A stretch of 38,185 bases of DNA from Nitrospirota bacterium. GTDB taxonomy: Bacteria; Nitrospirota_A; Leptospirillia; Leptospirillales; Leptospirillaceae. The stretch covers positions 1-38,185 of the forward strand of contig DAIBSV010000004.1 in the NCBI GenBank assembly GCA_027415455.1. Direction: 5' to 3'. Shown piece after piece: positions 17,717-26,008 of the stretch. The notes under the pieces are model-generated. The model was not told the origin of the DNA. It was given only the letters and a program-made list of their open reading frames with translations, and ran no database searches. The position numbers and the translations under genes are program-made. Numbering within the stretch: position 1 is the stretch's first letter; the number at the start of each line of letters is the position of its first letter.

Positions 17717-18647
17717 TTGCCACCTCGGCCGACATGCCGGGAAAGATCGCCTGTCCCTTCAGGTCGTCGAACACGATCCTGACCGGGATCCTCTGGACGA
17801 CCTTCACGAAGGTTCCGGCCGCATTCTGTGTCGGAAGGAGGGCGAATGCCTGGCTCGCCGCAGGGATGAACTCCAGAACCCGTCCCGTAAACCGGAGCCG
17901 CGGGAATGCGTCGATCCGGATCCGGACTTTCTGGCCGGGATGGACCTTCCAGACCTGGGTCTCCCGGAGATAGGCGTCGAGCCAGACGTTCTCCCGGTTT
18001 CTGGCATCGATGATGCTGACCAGAGGCTGGTTTGGCCGCACCGTCTCTCCAAGATTCACGAGCCTCTGGGCCACCTGTCCGGAAATGGAGGCGAATACGG
18101 TCCGATTTCTGGGGTGGACCTCGGAGATGGAGAGCGCCTGGCGGTCGGCCACAATCAGACGACGGATCTCCCCGAGCTGGGCCACCTTCTTGCGATAGGT
18201 GGTTTCCAGATCCTCGAGATCCTGGGCCGAGATAAAGCGGTTCTTCAGAAGATCCCGCCCCCGGTGGTAATGGTCCCGGGCGTCGACCATCTCCCGATCG
18301 ATCCGGACCTCCCTCGCTAGGTCGCGCTCGAGGGTCTGGTAGGGGGAGAGATTCCCGGTGGTGTCGTGCCGTCTGTTGTAGCGGTCGCCGGTCGTGTCGA
18401 TGGTCGCGATCACCTCGCCAAAGCGGACGGGATCGCCCTCGTTGACCTTCAGATCGAGGAGGCGTCCTCCGACGGGAGAGGCGACCAGGGTGATCTTGCC
18501 CTGGACATAGCAGTCGACCGAGCGGACATAGCGCGCATGGTCGACCAGGACGTACAGCCCCCACAGAAGGGTCCCGAGGAGTCCAGCCAGGGGCAGGAGA
18601 ACCCTCCATGAGCGGAAGGACAGGGCATTTTCAGGGGTCTCGGCCAT
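17700..18647 (-). CDS. HlyD/EmrA-family membrane fusion (adaptor) protein
   Basis: The product is 315 residues: a membrane anchor at about 14-36 (WRVLLPLAGLLGTLLWGLYV), then the first lipoyl half (VQGKITLVASPVGGRLLDLK), a helical hairpin (about 85-190) and the second half (ASISGQVAQRLVNLGETVRP). The beta-barrel follows (PGQKVRIRIDAFP and GQAIFPGMSAEVAIVRKG). The pattern is closest to EmrA-type adaptors of major-facilitator pumps. Its stop overlaps the TolC-like gene by 17 bases. The ATG has GGAGAA nine bases upstream. The upstream region is rich in inverted repeats, so local repression is likely. Confidence 0.85.
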   Translation of the reverse strand: MAETPENALSFRSWRVLLPLAGLLGTLLWGLYVLVDHARYVRSVDCYVQGKITLVASPVGGRLLDLKVNEGDPVRFGEVIATIDTTGDRYNRRHDTTGNLSPYQTLERDLAREVRIDREMVDARDHYHRGRDLLKNRFISAQDLEDLETTYRKKVAQLGEIRRLIVADRQALSISEVHPRNRTVFASISGQVAQRLVNLGETVRPNQPLVSIIDARNRENVWLDAYLRETQVWKVHPGQKVRIRIDAFPRLRFTGRVLEFIPAASQAFALLPTQNAAGTFVKVVQRIPVRIVFDDLKGQAIFPGMSAEVAIVRKG

Positions 18648-18808
18648 CGGAAATTTCTCCGGCGCACATCGGCGCGTTCATCCGGGTCACCGTGTGAGGG
18701 GAAATCCCGGACGCAATCTGTCCGTCAAAAGAAAAAAACAAGAAAATGAAATGGGGAAAGGTTGCGGAGGAGGAATCCACTTGGGGAGGGCCCGGACCGT
18801 GCATCCGT

Positions 18809-18818
18809 CTGTCGACAG
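18809..18818. repeat. 10-base palindrome sharing the CTGTC half-site
   Basis: CTGTCGACAG is a perfect palindrome followed by GG, so its right half reads GACAGGG like the right arm at 18888-18895. It may be a second, weaker site for the same regulator. Confidence 0.35.
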
Positions 18819-18874
18819 GGTCCGGATCGATTCCCACCATACGCGTGCCTGTCCACCCATGGTAGGAGTCATCA

Positions 18875-18895
18875 CCCTGTCCGCTCCGGACAGGG
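18875..18895. repeat. 21-base operator-like palindrome
   Basis: Arms CCCTGTCCG and CGGACAGGG are perfect 9-base inverses around a CTC centre. The size and symmetry suit a dimeric repressor such as a TetR- or MarR-type protein. It lies about 230 bases before the efflux adaptor start. Confidence 0.55.
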
Positions 18896-18913
18896 ATAGG
18901 CGAACCCCATCGC

Positions 18914-18930
18914 CGCCAGAAGGTCTGGCG
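18914..18930. repeat. 7-base-arm inverted repeat
   Basis: CGCCAGA, three bases, then TCTGGCG. It would form a tight RNA hairpin on either strand, but no T-tract follows, so it is not a standard terminator. It lies 18 bases beyond the 21-base palindrome. Confidence 0.4.
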
Positions 18931-19098
18931 AAACGATCCTAGCACGCCGAAATCCAAAGATCCAGCCCCCGGGTGAAAAACCGCCCCCATCCCAAAGGAA
19001 TCATTATCCCGGCCAGGGAACTGAGCGAACCATGATCCCCGTCATAGTCTCAAGAATTTCCGGAATCCTCCGAAGAGATCTCTGAAAGGAGGTCGTCC

Positions 19099-19254
19099 AT
19101 GGACACCATCATTCCTCTTCTCTTCGGTCTTCTGAGCATCATCGGATTTCTCATGACCTCGGCCCTTGTCTATCTGATCGTCAAACCGGCTCCCGGTCCT
19201 CAGGTTTCAGGAGAACGGTCCCGACTTCGCGAAAGGAAGCTCCACGCCCCATAG
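19099..19254 (+). CDS. 51-residue single-span membrane microprotein
   Basis: The ORF opens with ATG, preceded by AAAGGAGG at a spacing of six bases, one of the best ribosome binding sites in the window. The product has a hydrophobic helix from about residue 4 to 28 (IIPLLFGLLSIIGFLMTSAL, then VYLIV). A basic, hydrophilic tail of about 23 residues follows (KPAPGPQVSGERSRLRERK). Such a layout suits a small inner-membrane protein with a cytoplasmic positive tail; function and family are not recognised. Its last 55 bases overlap the 3' end of the coaX-like gene on the other strand. No clear promoter was found, although AGAGATCTCT (19074-19083) is a palindrome just before the ribosome binding site. 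Confidence 0.6.
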   Translation: MDTIIPLLFGLLSIIGFLMTSALVYLIVKPAPGPQVSGERSRLRERKLHAP

Positions 19255-20012
19255 TGAACCGCCTGACGATTCGCGAGAGCCTCCGGGCCAAAGAGCGGAG
19301 CGACAACCGGGGACAATCCGCCGGTCAGAACGATCCGGAGAGGGACTCCCAGCTCCTCCTCCGCTCTTTTTCCGAGTCCCGCCACAGCCAGGACACTCCC
19401 CAGAACAACCCCTGAAAAGACGGAGTCCACGGTCGAGCGGCCCAGCGCCCTCCCCCGGGTCAGCCGCTCCCTGTCCAGAAGACGGCCGCCCCCCGAAAGG
19501 GTGACCCGACCCGCCCCCAGGCTCCTCTCCATGAGGGAGAGGCCCGGAAGAATCGCCCCTCCCAGAAGATGTCCTCCGGAAAAGACGGTCGTTACCGTGT
19601 GGGTTCCAAAATCGGCCACCATGAAGGCGGAGCCCAGAGCCTTTCCGAAGCGGCCCAGGGCCCCCCAGACGGCGGCCCCCCGATCCGGCCCCAGGCTTTC
19701 CGGGGGACGGTAGTCCACAGCGAAGGGGGCTCCCACAAGGGAAAACATTTCCGGCCGGTGGCCCGACCGCTCCTCCCACAAGCGCGACACCGGCTCCGCA
19801 AGGTCGGGAACGACGCAGACCAGGGCCGCCGGAAGATCTCCTTCCGGGAGATCGGGCCAGAGGTGGGCAAAGAAGGCGGCCAGCCCGGCGAGGTCTCCCG
19901 CCGGCGGCGTCGCCAGGGTGCGCATCCGGAGAATGCTCCCCTCCCTGTGCAGGGCGACCGAAATCCGGGAGAGCCCGACCTTGATCGTGACTCCCCCCAC
20001 GGGCCTATTCAC
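19200..20012 (-). CDS. coaX: Type III pantothenate kinase-like protein (CoaX homologue) with degenerate N-terminal motif
   Basis: CoaX phosphorylates pantothenate, the first step of coenzyme A synthesis. The 270-residue product keeps PPESLGPDR (103-111, normally PETLGADR), DFGTHT (134-139, normally DxGTA/T) and GGAILPGLSLM, and matches the family in length. The first motif DxGNT(N), which holds the catalytic Asp and binds ATP phosphate, reads KVGLSR at 11-16: Asp to Lys, Asn to Leu, Thr to Ser. Activity as a kinase is therefore uncertain. The GTG at 20012 overlaps the birA stop by eight bases, and birA-coaX pairs are common. The 3' end overlaps the plus-strand microprotein gene. Confidence 0.8.
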   Translation of the reverse strand: MNRPVGGVTIKVGLSRISVALHREGSILRMRTLATPPAGDLAGLAAFFAHLWPDLPEGDLPAALVCVVPDLAEPVSRLWEERSGHRPEMFSLVGAPFAVDYRPPESLGPDRGAAVWGALGRFGKALGSAFMVADFGTHTVTTVFSGGHLLGGAILPGLSLMERSLGAGRVTLSGGGRLLDRERLTRGRALGRSTVDSVFSGVVLGSVLAVAGLGKRAEEELGVPLRIVLTGGLSPVVAPLFGPEALANRQAVHYGAWSFLSRSRDRSPET

Positions 20013-20853
20013 GTTGCCCCCGTCCCCCCGAAACCGGCCGAAGGTTGCGGGTCGAGGGTCCGAGTCTGTGCATCACCCCGTCACTGCCCCGAACGCGGAT
20101 AGTACCGTCCGGCTCCAGCCCCTCGATTCTCGCCATGCCGGTTTGTCCGTGAAGCGAGTAGGCGACCCAGCGGCCCTTCCAGAGAAGTCTCTTATCGAGA
20201 CAGCTCCTGATTTCCCCGACAGTGGCGGACGACAGAAGCGTCCCGAGAGTCCGGGAAATTTCCCCGGCCAGGGCCAGGGGACCCGGAACACGGTCTTCCG
20301 GGCCGGGAAGGCCGGCAAGGCTGACAGGCCTCATCTCCGGGAGGCCCTTCCCCCATTGCGGATCATCCGGGATGGGGCGGATATTGAGGCCGATCCCCGC
20401 GATCCAGCCGGCAGGAGTCCCGGCCGCATCACGGACCGGCTCGACCAGAAGACCGCCGAGCTTGCCGGCCTCCTGGTCCGGACTGGCCTGGGACAAAAGG
20501 GCGTAAAGGTCGTTGGGGTATTTCCAGAGGGTCTCCCGGAATCCCAGGAGATCGAGGGTCATGAGAACGGCGGCGGCGACCGCCAGGGGAAGGGCCGCAA
20601 GCCCGATCCGCTCCCCTTCCCCGGGAGGGATCCACCGGCTCATCGTCAGGTCGCCCCTCCGGGAGATCCAGCGGTGGCCGGGTCGGCCGCGCCCCCCGGT
20701 CTGACGGGCGCACAGAAGTGTCGCCCTTTGCGGGGCGTGTCCTCTCGACACCCACCCGGCAAGGGCATCGTTCGTCGAGGCGAGCTCCCGGGCGAAAAAC
20801 ACCGGCGGATCCGGGAGAATCCTCCGGAACCGCACCCCAGGCCCGGAACTCAC
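20005..20853 (-). CDS. birA: Biotin--[acetyl-CoA-carboxylase] ligase, BirA catalytic type without DNA-binding domain
   Basis: The enzyme activates biotin as biotinyl-AMP and attaches it to carboxylase carrier protein. The 282-residue product has ELASTNDALAGW, the biotin/adenylate loop RQTGGRGRPGHRWISRRGDL, and KYPNDL (normally KWPNDL) with KLGGLLVE, then the small C-terminal domain (about 235-282). There is no N-terminal helix-turn-helix, so it should not act as the bio repressor. The open frame extends far upstream, but GTG at 20853 overlaps the nadC stop (GTGA); GTG at 20835 is an alternative. The stop overlaps the coaX start. Confidence 0.9.
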   Translation of the reverse strand: MSSGPGVRFRRILPDPPVFFARELASTNDALAGWVSRGHAPQRATLLCARQTGGRGRPGHRWISRRGDLTMSRWIPPGEGERIGLAALPLAVAAAVLMTLDLLGFRETLWKYPNDLYALLSQASPDQEAGKLGGLLVEPVRDAAGTPAGWIAGIGLNIRPIPDDPQWGKGLPEMRPVSLAGLPGPEDRVPGPLALAGEISRTLGTLLSSATVGEIRSCLDKRLLWKGRWVAYSLHGQTGMARIEGLEPDGTIRVRGSDGVMHRLGPSTRNLRPVSGGRGQRE

Positions 20854-21731
20854 CCGAGAAAATCCATGCGGAGAGAGAGGTCTCCGGGCGAATGGGTCAG
20901 CGCCCCCACCGAGCAGAAATCGATGTCGAGCCCCGAGAGCTCCCGAACCTTTCCGACCGTCAGTCCCCCGGACACCTCCAAAAGGATCTCCGGCCTGATC
21001 GCCCGCAGGCGCGGTACCAGATCGGCCATCATGGGAACGCTCATGTTGTCGAGCAAAAGGATCTCCGCCCCGAATGCGGCCGCCTCCAGGGCCTGCTCCG
21101 GCGTATCGACCTCGATTTCGATCCGGTAGGGATGGGGGGCACGCTCCCGGGCCAGACTTAGCGCCTGCGTGACCGAACCGACGCCGACGATATGGTTGTC
21201 CTTGATCAGGATCCCGGACGAAAGGGATGAGCGGTGGGAGGCCCCACCGCCGATTCGGACGGCGTATTTCTGGAAGAGTCTGAGGCCGGGAAGGGTCTTG
21301 CGGGTCTCGGTGATGCGGAGTGGGCGCATCCCGGGGGGGCGATTCGCCCGGGCGGCTTCCACATACCGCCGTGTGGTCGTGGCGATCGCGGAGAGGTGCT
21401 TGAGCAGGTTGAGACAGAGCCGCTCTCCCGACAGGAGGTCGAGAAGAGGACCACAGAGATGCCCCAGGTGCATTCCTTTTTCGACCTCCCCTCCCTCCGG
21501 AACCTTCCATTCGAGCGAGACGGCCCCACCCAGGAGGGCGAATACGCGGTCGGCAAACGGGGCTCCGGCCAGAATTCCGGGCTCCTCGGCCACGAGGACC
21601 GCTTCGGCCCGCCGGTTCGAGGAGGGATCCGAAAAGAAGATCCGGCTGGTGAGATCCCCTTCGGGAAGGTCTTCCTCCAGAAAGGCGGTCAGGGCCCTGT
21701 CGACCGCAGAGGGTGGAAGACCGCCGATCAT
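20850..21731 (-). CDS. nadC: Nicotinate-nucleotide pyrophosphorylase (quinolinate phosphoribosyltransferase) NadC
   Basis: NadC joins quinolinate and PRPP to give nicotinate mononucleotide in de novo NAD synthesis. The 293-residue product has EEDLPEGDLTSRIFF at the N-terminus, ETRKTLPGLRLFQKYAVRIG, then GGASHRSSLSSGILIKDNHI. EIEVDTPEQALEA, EILLLDNM and the phosphate-binding LEVSGGLT complete the barrel. All substrate-binding basic residues (R, K, H-R, K-D-N-H) are visible. The ATG overlaps the valS stop (ATGA) and the stop overlaps birA. nadA and nadB are not in the window. Confidence 0.96.
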   Translation of the reverse strand: MIGGLPPSAVDRALTAFLEEDLPEGDLTSRIFFSDPSSNRRAEAVLVAEEPGILAGAPFADRVFALLGGAVSLEWKVPEGGEVEKGMHLGHLCGPLLDLLSGERLCLNLLKHLSAIATTTRRYVEAARANRPPGMRPLRITETRKTLPGLRLFQKYAVRIGGGASHRSSLSSGILIKDNHIVGVGSVTQALSLARERAPHPYRIEIEVDTPEQALEAAAFGAEILLLDNMSVPMMADLVPRLRAIRPEILLEVSGGLTVGKVRELSGLDIDFCSVGALTHSPGDLSLRMDFLG

Positions 21732-24415
21732 GACGCCCCCCCGAGAAAGGTCCGGACCTGCTGGAGGGCCACTTCCAGGCCCTTTAGCTCCTCTTCGAGC
21801 CCCTCAATCTGGGCCCGGTCCTTTTCCACCACCTCGGGCGGGGCCTTTCGGAGGAAATCCTCCCGCCCAAGCCGCCCTGAAATTTCTTTTCTCTTTGCTG
21901 TTGCCTTCTGGATCTCCTTCTCCAGCCGTTCGACCTCCCGGGGAAAGTCCACCAGTCCTTCAAGTCCGAGAACCAGGTATCCGTCCCGGAAGGGGGCCCG
22001 GACTCCGACAAGATCGGGATCCTCCGATCGGGTCAGGCGTCCGAGGCGGGCGAGGTAGGGCCACAGGGTCTCCGGGTCCCCCGCCTCCCGGGAGGAGAGG
22101 AGCAGGACGGCCGGGATCTCCTGGGTGGGGGGAATTTTCATGATGCTCCGCGTCTGCCGGACGGAACCGATGATGGCCCGGATGCGCTCGAAGGGATCCC
22201 CCCACTCCGGTGGAATCCTTCCGGACAGGAACAATCCCTGCGGTTCATGTCCGGCACAGCGGTTGGCGAAGCCAAAGAGACGGGAGAGTTCCTCCGTCAC
22301 GAACGGCATCATCGGATGGATCAGATCCAGCAGAATCGACCCCACGGCGAGGAGCGTCCGGGCGGTTTCTTCCCGGAGGGGATCGGACGGTTCCCGCTCG
22401 AAGTCGACCTTGGTCGCCTCGAGGTACCAGTCGCAGAACAGGCTCCATGTGAAGCGATAGACCAGAAGAGCCCCTTCGTCGTAGCGATAGGACTCCATGG
22501 CCCCGGCGTACTCCGTTTCGAGGCGCCGGATCTCGGAAAGTATCCACCGGTTCGCGACCCCCCGGCAGGAATTCGGATCATCGAGAGCCATCGTTCCCGG
22601 TGGAACGACCAGGGAGATGTAGCGAAAGGCGCTCCAGAGTTTCGACACAAAATTGCGGGCGGCCTCCACCCGTTCGACGGAAAGCCGGATATCCCGGCCG
22701 GGAGTGGCCAGAAGGGCCAGGGAAAGCCGGAATGCATCGGTTCCGAAGCGCTCCATGAGTTCCAGGGGATCGACGACATTTCCCCGGCTTTTTGTCATCT
22801 TCTGCCCGAATTCGTCCCGGACCAGGGCGTGGATGTAAACGTCCCGGAAGGGAATCCGATCGGTGAGATAGAGCCCCATCATGATCATTCGGGCAACCCA
22901 GAAAAACAGGATGTCGAAGCCGGTGACCAGGAGGCTCGTCGGATAAAACCGCCTGAGATCCGGAGTGTCGTCGGGCCAACCCAAGGTGGCGAAGGGCCAC
23001 AGGGCCGAGGAAAACCAGGTGTCGAGGACGTCGGGATCCTGGACGAGGTTCGTTCCGCCGCAGACCGGGCAGGAGGATGGGTCTTCCCGCAGGACGGAGA
23101 GGTGGTGGCAGTCCTGGCAGGTCCATGCCGGAATCCGGTGGCCCCACCAGATCTGGCGGGAGACGCACCAGTCCCGGATATTGTCGATCCATTCGTAGTA
23201 GGTCTTCTGCCAGCCTTCGGGAAAGAAGCGGATTTGGCCCGACGAGACGGCCTCCCGGGCCCTCAGGGCCAGTGGCCCCATCCGGACGAACCACTGAAGG
23301 GAAAGCCGGGGTTCGACCTCCGTCTGGCACCGGTAGCAGACACCGATGGCATTCCTGTGCGGCTCCCGACCAACCAGGTCCTCGCATGACTCGAGCACTT
23401 CGACCGCCCGAACCCGGGCCTTCTCCCGGGGCAGACCCGACAGGGGACCGGCCAGGGCATTCATGACGCCGTTTTCGTCCATGACGGACAGGGTTCCCAG
23501 AGCATGGCGCTGGCCGATCTCGAAATCGATCATCGAATGGCTCGGCGTGATCTTGAGGACCCCGGTTCCGAATTCGGGATCGACGGCGGGATCAGAGACC
23601 ACCGGAATGGTCCGGTCGGTCATGGGGACCCTCACCCGGCGGCCCACCCATCCCGCATAGCGGTTATCTTCCGGATGGACGGCCAGCGCCAGGTCGGCCA
23701 CAACGGTTTCCGGACGCGTGGTGGCCACCGTCAGGAACTCAAGAGGACGGTCCGCGTCCTGGTAGCGGACGGTGAAGAGCTCTCCGTCCCGGTCCAGATG
23801 GGTCACCTCCACGTCGGACAGGGCCGTGAGACAGCGGGGGCACCAGTGGATCATCCGTTCGGCCCGGTAGAGGGCCCCATCTTCGTAAAGGCGGACGAAG
23901 ACCTCCCGGACAGCCCGGGAAAAGCCGGGATCCATCGTGAAGCGCTCGTGGTCCCAGGAGAGAGAGGCTCCCAGGCGGCGAATCTGATCCAGGATCCCGG
24001 AGCCGATCGACTCCTTCCAGCGCCAGACCCGCTCCACAAAAGCCTCCCGCCCCAGGCTCTTGAAGTCCACTCCCTCCGCGCGAAGCTGTTTTTCAACGAC
24101 GTTCTGGGCTGCGATCCCCGCATGGTCGACACCCGGGACCCAGAGGACATCCTTTCCCCGCTGCCTCTGGTAACGCGCGGCCACGTCCTGGATGGTCAGA
24201 TTGAGGGCATGACCCATATGGAGGCGTCCCGTAATGTTGGGAGGGGGAATCACCATGGAAAAAGGCTCTCCGCAGGTGGTCCTGGAAGGGGGGGACTCTG
24301 CCCATCGCAGAAGAGCTTCGGCTTCGACCCTCCCCCAGTCGAAGCGCTTGGGAAGGCCGGAGGCCTCTTCCGGTTCCGGCATGCCGTCTGTGAGGTCGCT
24401 GTCACTCATTTCCAT
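21728..24415 (-). CDS. valS: Valyl-tRNA synthetase
   Basis: A class I synthetase of 895 residues, the normal bacterial size. The HIGH motif appears as HMGH at 66-69 after PPPNITGRL, and the KMSKS motif as KMTKS near residue 540 (GQKMTKSRGNVVDPLELM). The editing domain (about 190-345) has TVATTRPETVVADLALAVHP. Zinc-type Cys pairs occur in WCPRC and in CQDC with SCPVCGG. The C-terminus is a charged coiled coil (about 835-890) that grips the tRNA. It starts 20 bases after mltG ends; ATG at 24415 and ATG at 24409 are both possible starts. Confidence 0.98.
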   Translation of the reverse strand: MEMSDSDLTDGMPEPEEASGLPKRFDWGRVEAEALLRWAESPPSRTTCGEPFSMVIPPPNITGRLHMGHALNLTIQDVAARYQRQRGKDVLWVPGVDHAGIAAQNVVEKQLRAEGVDFKSLGREAFVERVWRWKESIGSGILDQIRRLGASLSWDHERFTMDPGFSRAVREVFVRLYEDGALYRAERMIHWCPRCLTALSDVEVTHLDRDGELFTVRYQDADRPLEFLTVATTRPETVVADLALAVHPEDNRYAGWVGRRVRVPMTDRTIPVVSDPAVDPEFGTGVLKITPSHSMIDFEIGQRHALGTLSVMDENGVMNALAGPLSGLPREKARVRAVEVLESCEDLVGREPHRNAIGVCYRCQTEVEPRLSLQWFVRMGPLALRAREAVSSGQIRFFPEGWQKTYYEWIDNIRDWCVSRQIWWGHRIPAWTCQDCHHLSVLREDPSSCPVCGGTNLVQDPDVLDTWFSSALWPFATLGWPDDTPDLRRFYPTSLLVTGFDILFFWVARMIMMGLYLTDRIPFRDVYIHALVRDEFGQKMTKSRGNVVDPLELMERFGTDAFRLSLALLATPGRDIRLSVERVEAARNFVSKLWSAFRYISLVVPPGTMALDDPNSCRGVANRWILSEIRRLETEYAGAMESYRYDEGALLVYRFTWSLFCDWYLEATKVDFEREPSDPLREETARTLLAVGSILLDLIHPMMPFVTEELSRLFGFANRCAGHEPQGLFLSGRIPPEWGDPFERIRAIIGSVRQTRSIMKIPPTQEIPAVLLLSSREAGDPETLWPYLARLGRLTRSEDPDLVGVRAPFRDGYLVLGLEGLVDFPREVERLEKEIQKATAKRKEISGRLGREDFLRKAPPEVVEKDRAQIEGLEEELKGLEVALQQVRTFLGGAS

Positions 24416-24435
24416 TCAATCTTTCTTCCATAGGG

Positions 24436-25470
24436 TTATTGTGTGTTTCGGTCCGATTCCGCACGGCGCTCCCGCATGATTCGCCGGATGGCCCGGTCGT
24501 GCTCCGGAAGGGTCCGTGAAAAAATGGCCGGGGAGCCGTGTCCGTCCGACACGAAGTACAGGTAGGGAACCTCGGTCGGATAGACCACCGCCCGAAGGGC
24601 CTCCACCCCCGGATTGGCGATGGGGGTCGGGGGAAGCCCTTCATGGAGATAGGTGTTGTAGGGCGAATCGATCTTCAGATCCCCCGCCCTCAGATGGTGC
24701 CGATGGGGAAGAAGGTAGAGCACGGTCGGATCGCTCTGGAGCTTCATCCTTTCATGAAGGCGGTTTAAAAAGACCCCGGCGATCAGGGGCATCTCCTTCC
24801 TTGTCCCCGACTCCTTCTGGACGATAGAGGCCAGCGTCACCCCCTGGTTCAGGGTCAATCCCTGCGCCGAAAGGCGTGACTGCCACTCAGGAGACATCAC
24901 CCTCCAGAAGCGGGAGACCATCATTTCGAGCACCTCCCGGGAGGTCGAACCCCGCGAGAAGAAGTAGGTGTTCGGAAACAGGTACCCCTCAAGGGAGGAA
25001 GATGGAACCCGGAGTTTGTGCAGGAAGGCCGGATCGCTCATGAGGGCGAGGTTCTCGTCCATCGTCCCGATTCCGAGACGTGTCATCCTGGCCGCGACCT
25101 GGGTGATCGTGAATCCTTCCGGAACCGTCAGCTTGCGGTAGTATTTCTGTCCGGAGATCAGATCCCAGAGGATCCTGTAGGGACGGTCCTCAGGGGAGAT
25201 CTCGTACTCCCCTTCCCGGACGCTTCGGGCAAGTCCCAGAAGGTCGCTCCAGAAAATGACCGTTTCCGGATCGGAGACCGCTCCCTTTTTGGCCAGCGTC
25301 TGGATGACCTGTCGGAAGGGGGCCCCATGGGACACGGTCAGAAGAAAGGGAGAGGAGGTCTCCTCCGGTCGCCCCATAAAAGCGGCGATGGACCATCCCA
25401 CGCCAAGGACCAAAAAGAGAAGAAGGAGGAAGACAAGCCTCCGGAGGGCTGAGGAAAAATGGGCAATCAC
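24436..25470 (-). CDS. mltG: Endolytic peptidoglycan transglycosylase MltG
   Basis: MltG cuts growing glycan strands at the inner membrane and ends their synthesis. The 344-residue product has one N-terminal membrane helix (about 10-31), a LysM-like domain (about 40-115) and the YceG catalytic domain. GYLFPNTYFFSRG and ASIVQKESG, with the catalytic Glu, are followed by IAGVFLNRLHERMKLQSDPT and SPYNTYLHEGLPPTPIANPG, all family signatures. GTG at 25470 overlaps the ruvX stop. mltG next to ruvX is a widespread arrangement. Confidence 0.96.
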   Translation of the reverse strand: MIAHFSSALRRLVFLLLLFLVLGVGWSIAAFMGRPEETSSPFLLTVSHGAPFRQVIQTLAKKGAVSDPETVIFWSDLLGLARSVREGEYEISPEDRPYRILWDLISGQKYYRKLTVPEGFTITQVAARMTRLGIGTMDENLALMSDPAFLHKLRVPSSSLEGYLFPNTYFFSRGSTSREVLEMMVSRFWRVMSPEWQSRLSAQGLTLNQGVTLASIVQKESGTRKEMPLIAGVFLNRLHERMKLQSDPTVLYLLPHRHHLRAGDLKIDSPYNTYLHEGLPPTPIANPGVEALRAVVYPTEVPYLYFVSDGHGSPAIFSRTLPEHDRAIRRIMRERRAESDRNTQ

Positions 25471-25994
25471 AATCCCGACCCCCTTCTTTCCTGACCGAGG
25501 GGGGATGCGGGGTCAGCGACGCCGGGGAAGGAGGCCTTGTCCTTCGCGGCGGGATCGTCAAGGAACCCCTGCAAAAGGAGCACCGCCGCCAGATCGTCGC
25601 ACGGATCCTTCCGGCCCCGGGGCTGTTTTCCGGAGGGGCGGCGAAGTTCCCGCGCCCGGCTGGAAGTCTGTCCCTCGTCGTAGAAGAAAACAGGCAGGGA
25701 GAGCCTTTCCCCCACCCGCCGTCCCGCCTCAAGGAAGAGGGGAGCCCGTGGATTCGGGTCCCCGCTCAGATGGTAGAAGGGAACGCCGAAGACGAGGGCC
25801 ACGACCCCGTTCTGGCGAACCAGGACCTCCAATCGCTCCAGTACCTCCTCGTCATGGGATCCCGGAAGGAGCTCCTCGCCCTTCCGGAAGAGAATCTCCA
25901 GGGGGCGCGCCAGGATCCTGCCGGGATCGGAGAGGGCAAGCCCGATTCTTCGCCCTCCCCAGTCGACCCCCATCAGGGCACCGGCCGGTGACAT
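25467..25994 (-). CDS. ruvX: Putative pre-16S rRNA nuclease / Holliday-junction resolvase-like RuvX (YqgF)
   Basis: The 175-residue product has the RNase H-like fold: GVDWGGRRIGLALSDPGRIL with the first catalytic Asp, VVALVFGVPFYHLSGD, then PVFFYDEGQTSSRARELRR and DDLAAVLLLQGFLDD with the last acidic residues. YqgF-family proteins trim the 5' end of 16S rRNA in E. coli. The usual DER reads DEG here. The C-terminal 25 residues are a disordered-looking extension. ATG at 25994 is chosen; GTG at 26006 and ATG at 25973 are also in frame. It follows alaS, an arrangement seen in many bacteria. Confidence 0.9.
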   Translation of the reverse strand: MSPAGALMGVDWGGRRIGLALSDPGRILARPLEILFRKGEELLPGSHDEEVLERLEVLVRQNGVVALVFGVPFYHLSGDPNPRAPLFLEAGRRVGERLSLPVFFYDEGQTSSRARELRRPSGKQPRGRKDPCDDLAAVLLLQGFLDDPAAKDKASFPGVADPASPLGQERRGSGL

Positions 25995-26008
25995 CGTATG
26001 GGACACCC

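Larger units (their letters stand above)
18648..19098 (+). other. 450-base intergenic control region between the efflux genes and the microprotein gene
   Basis: No gene is seen. The region divides the minus-strand adaptor gene from the plus-strand 51-codon gene. It holds a purine-rich stretch (about 18727-18780, with runs of A on the plus strand) and several inverted repeats, listed separately. CCTGTCC or its complement recurs at 18848-18854, 18876-18882 and 18888-18894, with a close relative at 18813-18820. I see no convincing -35/-10 pair for the adaptor gene: TTGACG at about 18721-18726 on the minus strand lacks a good -10. Confidence 0.6.
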
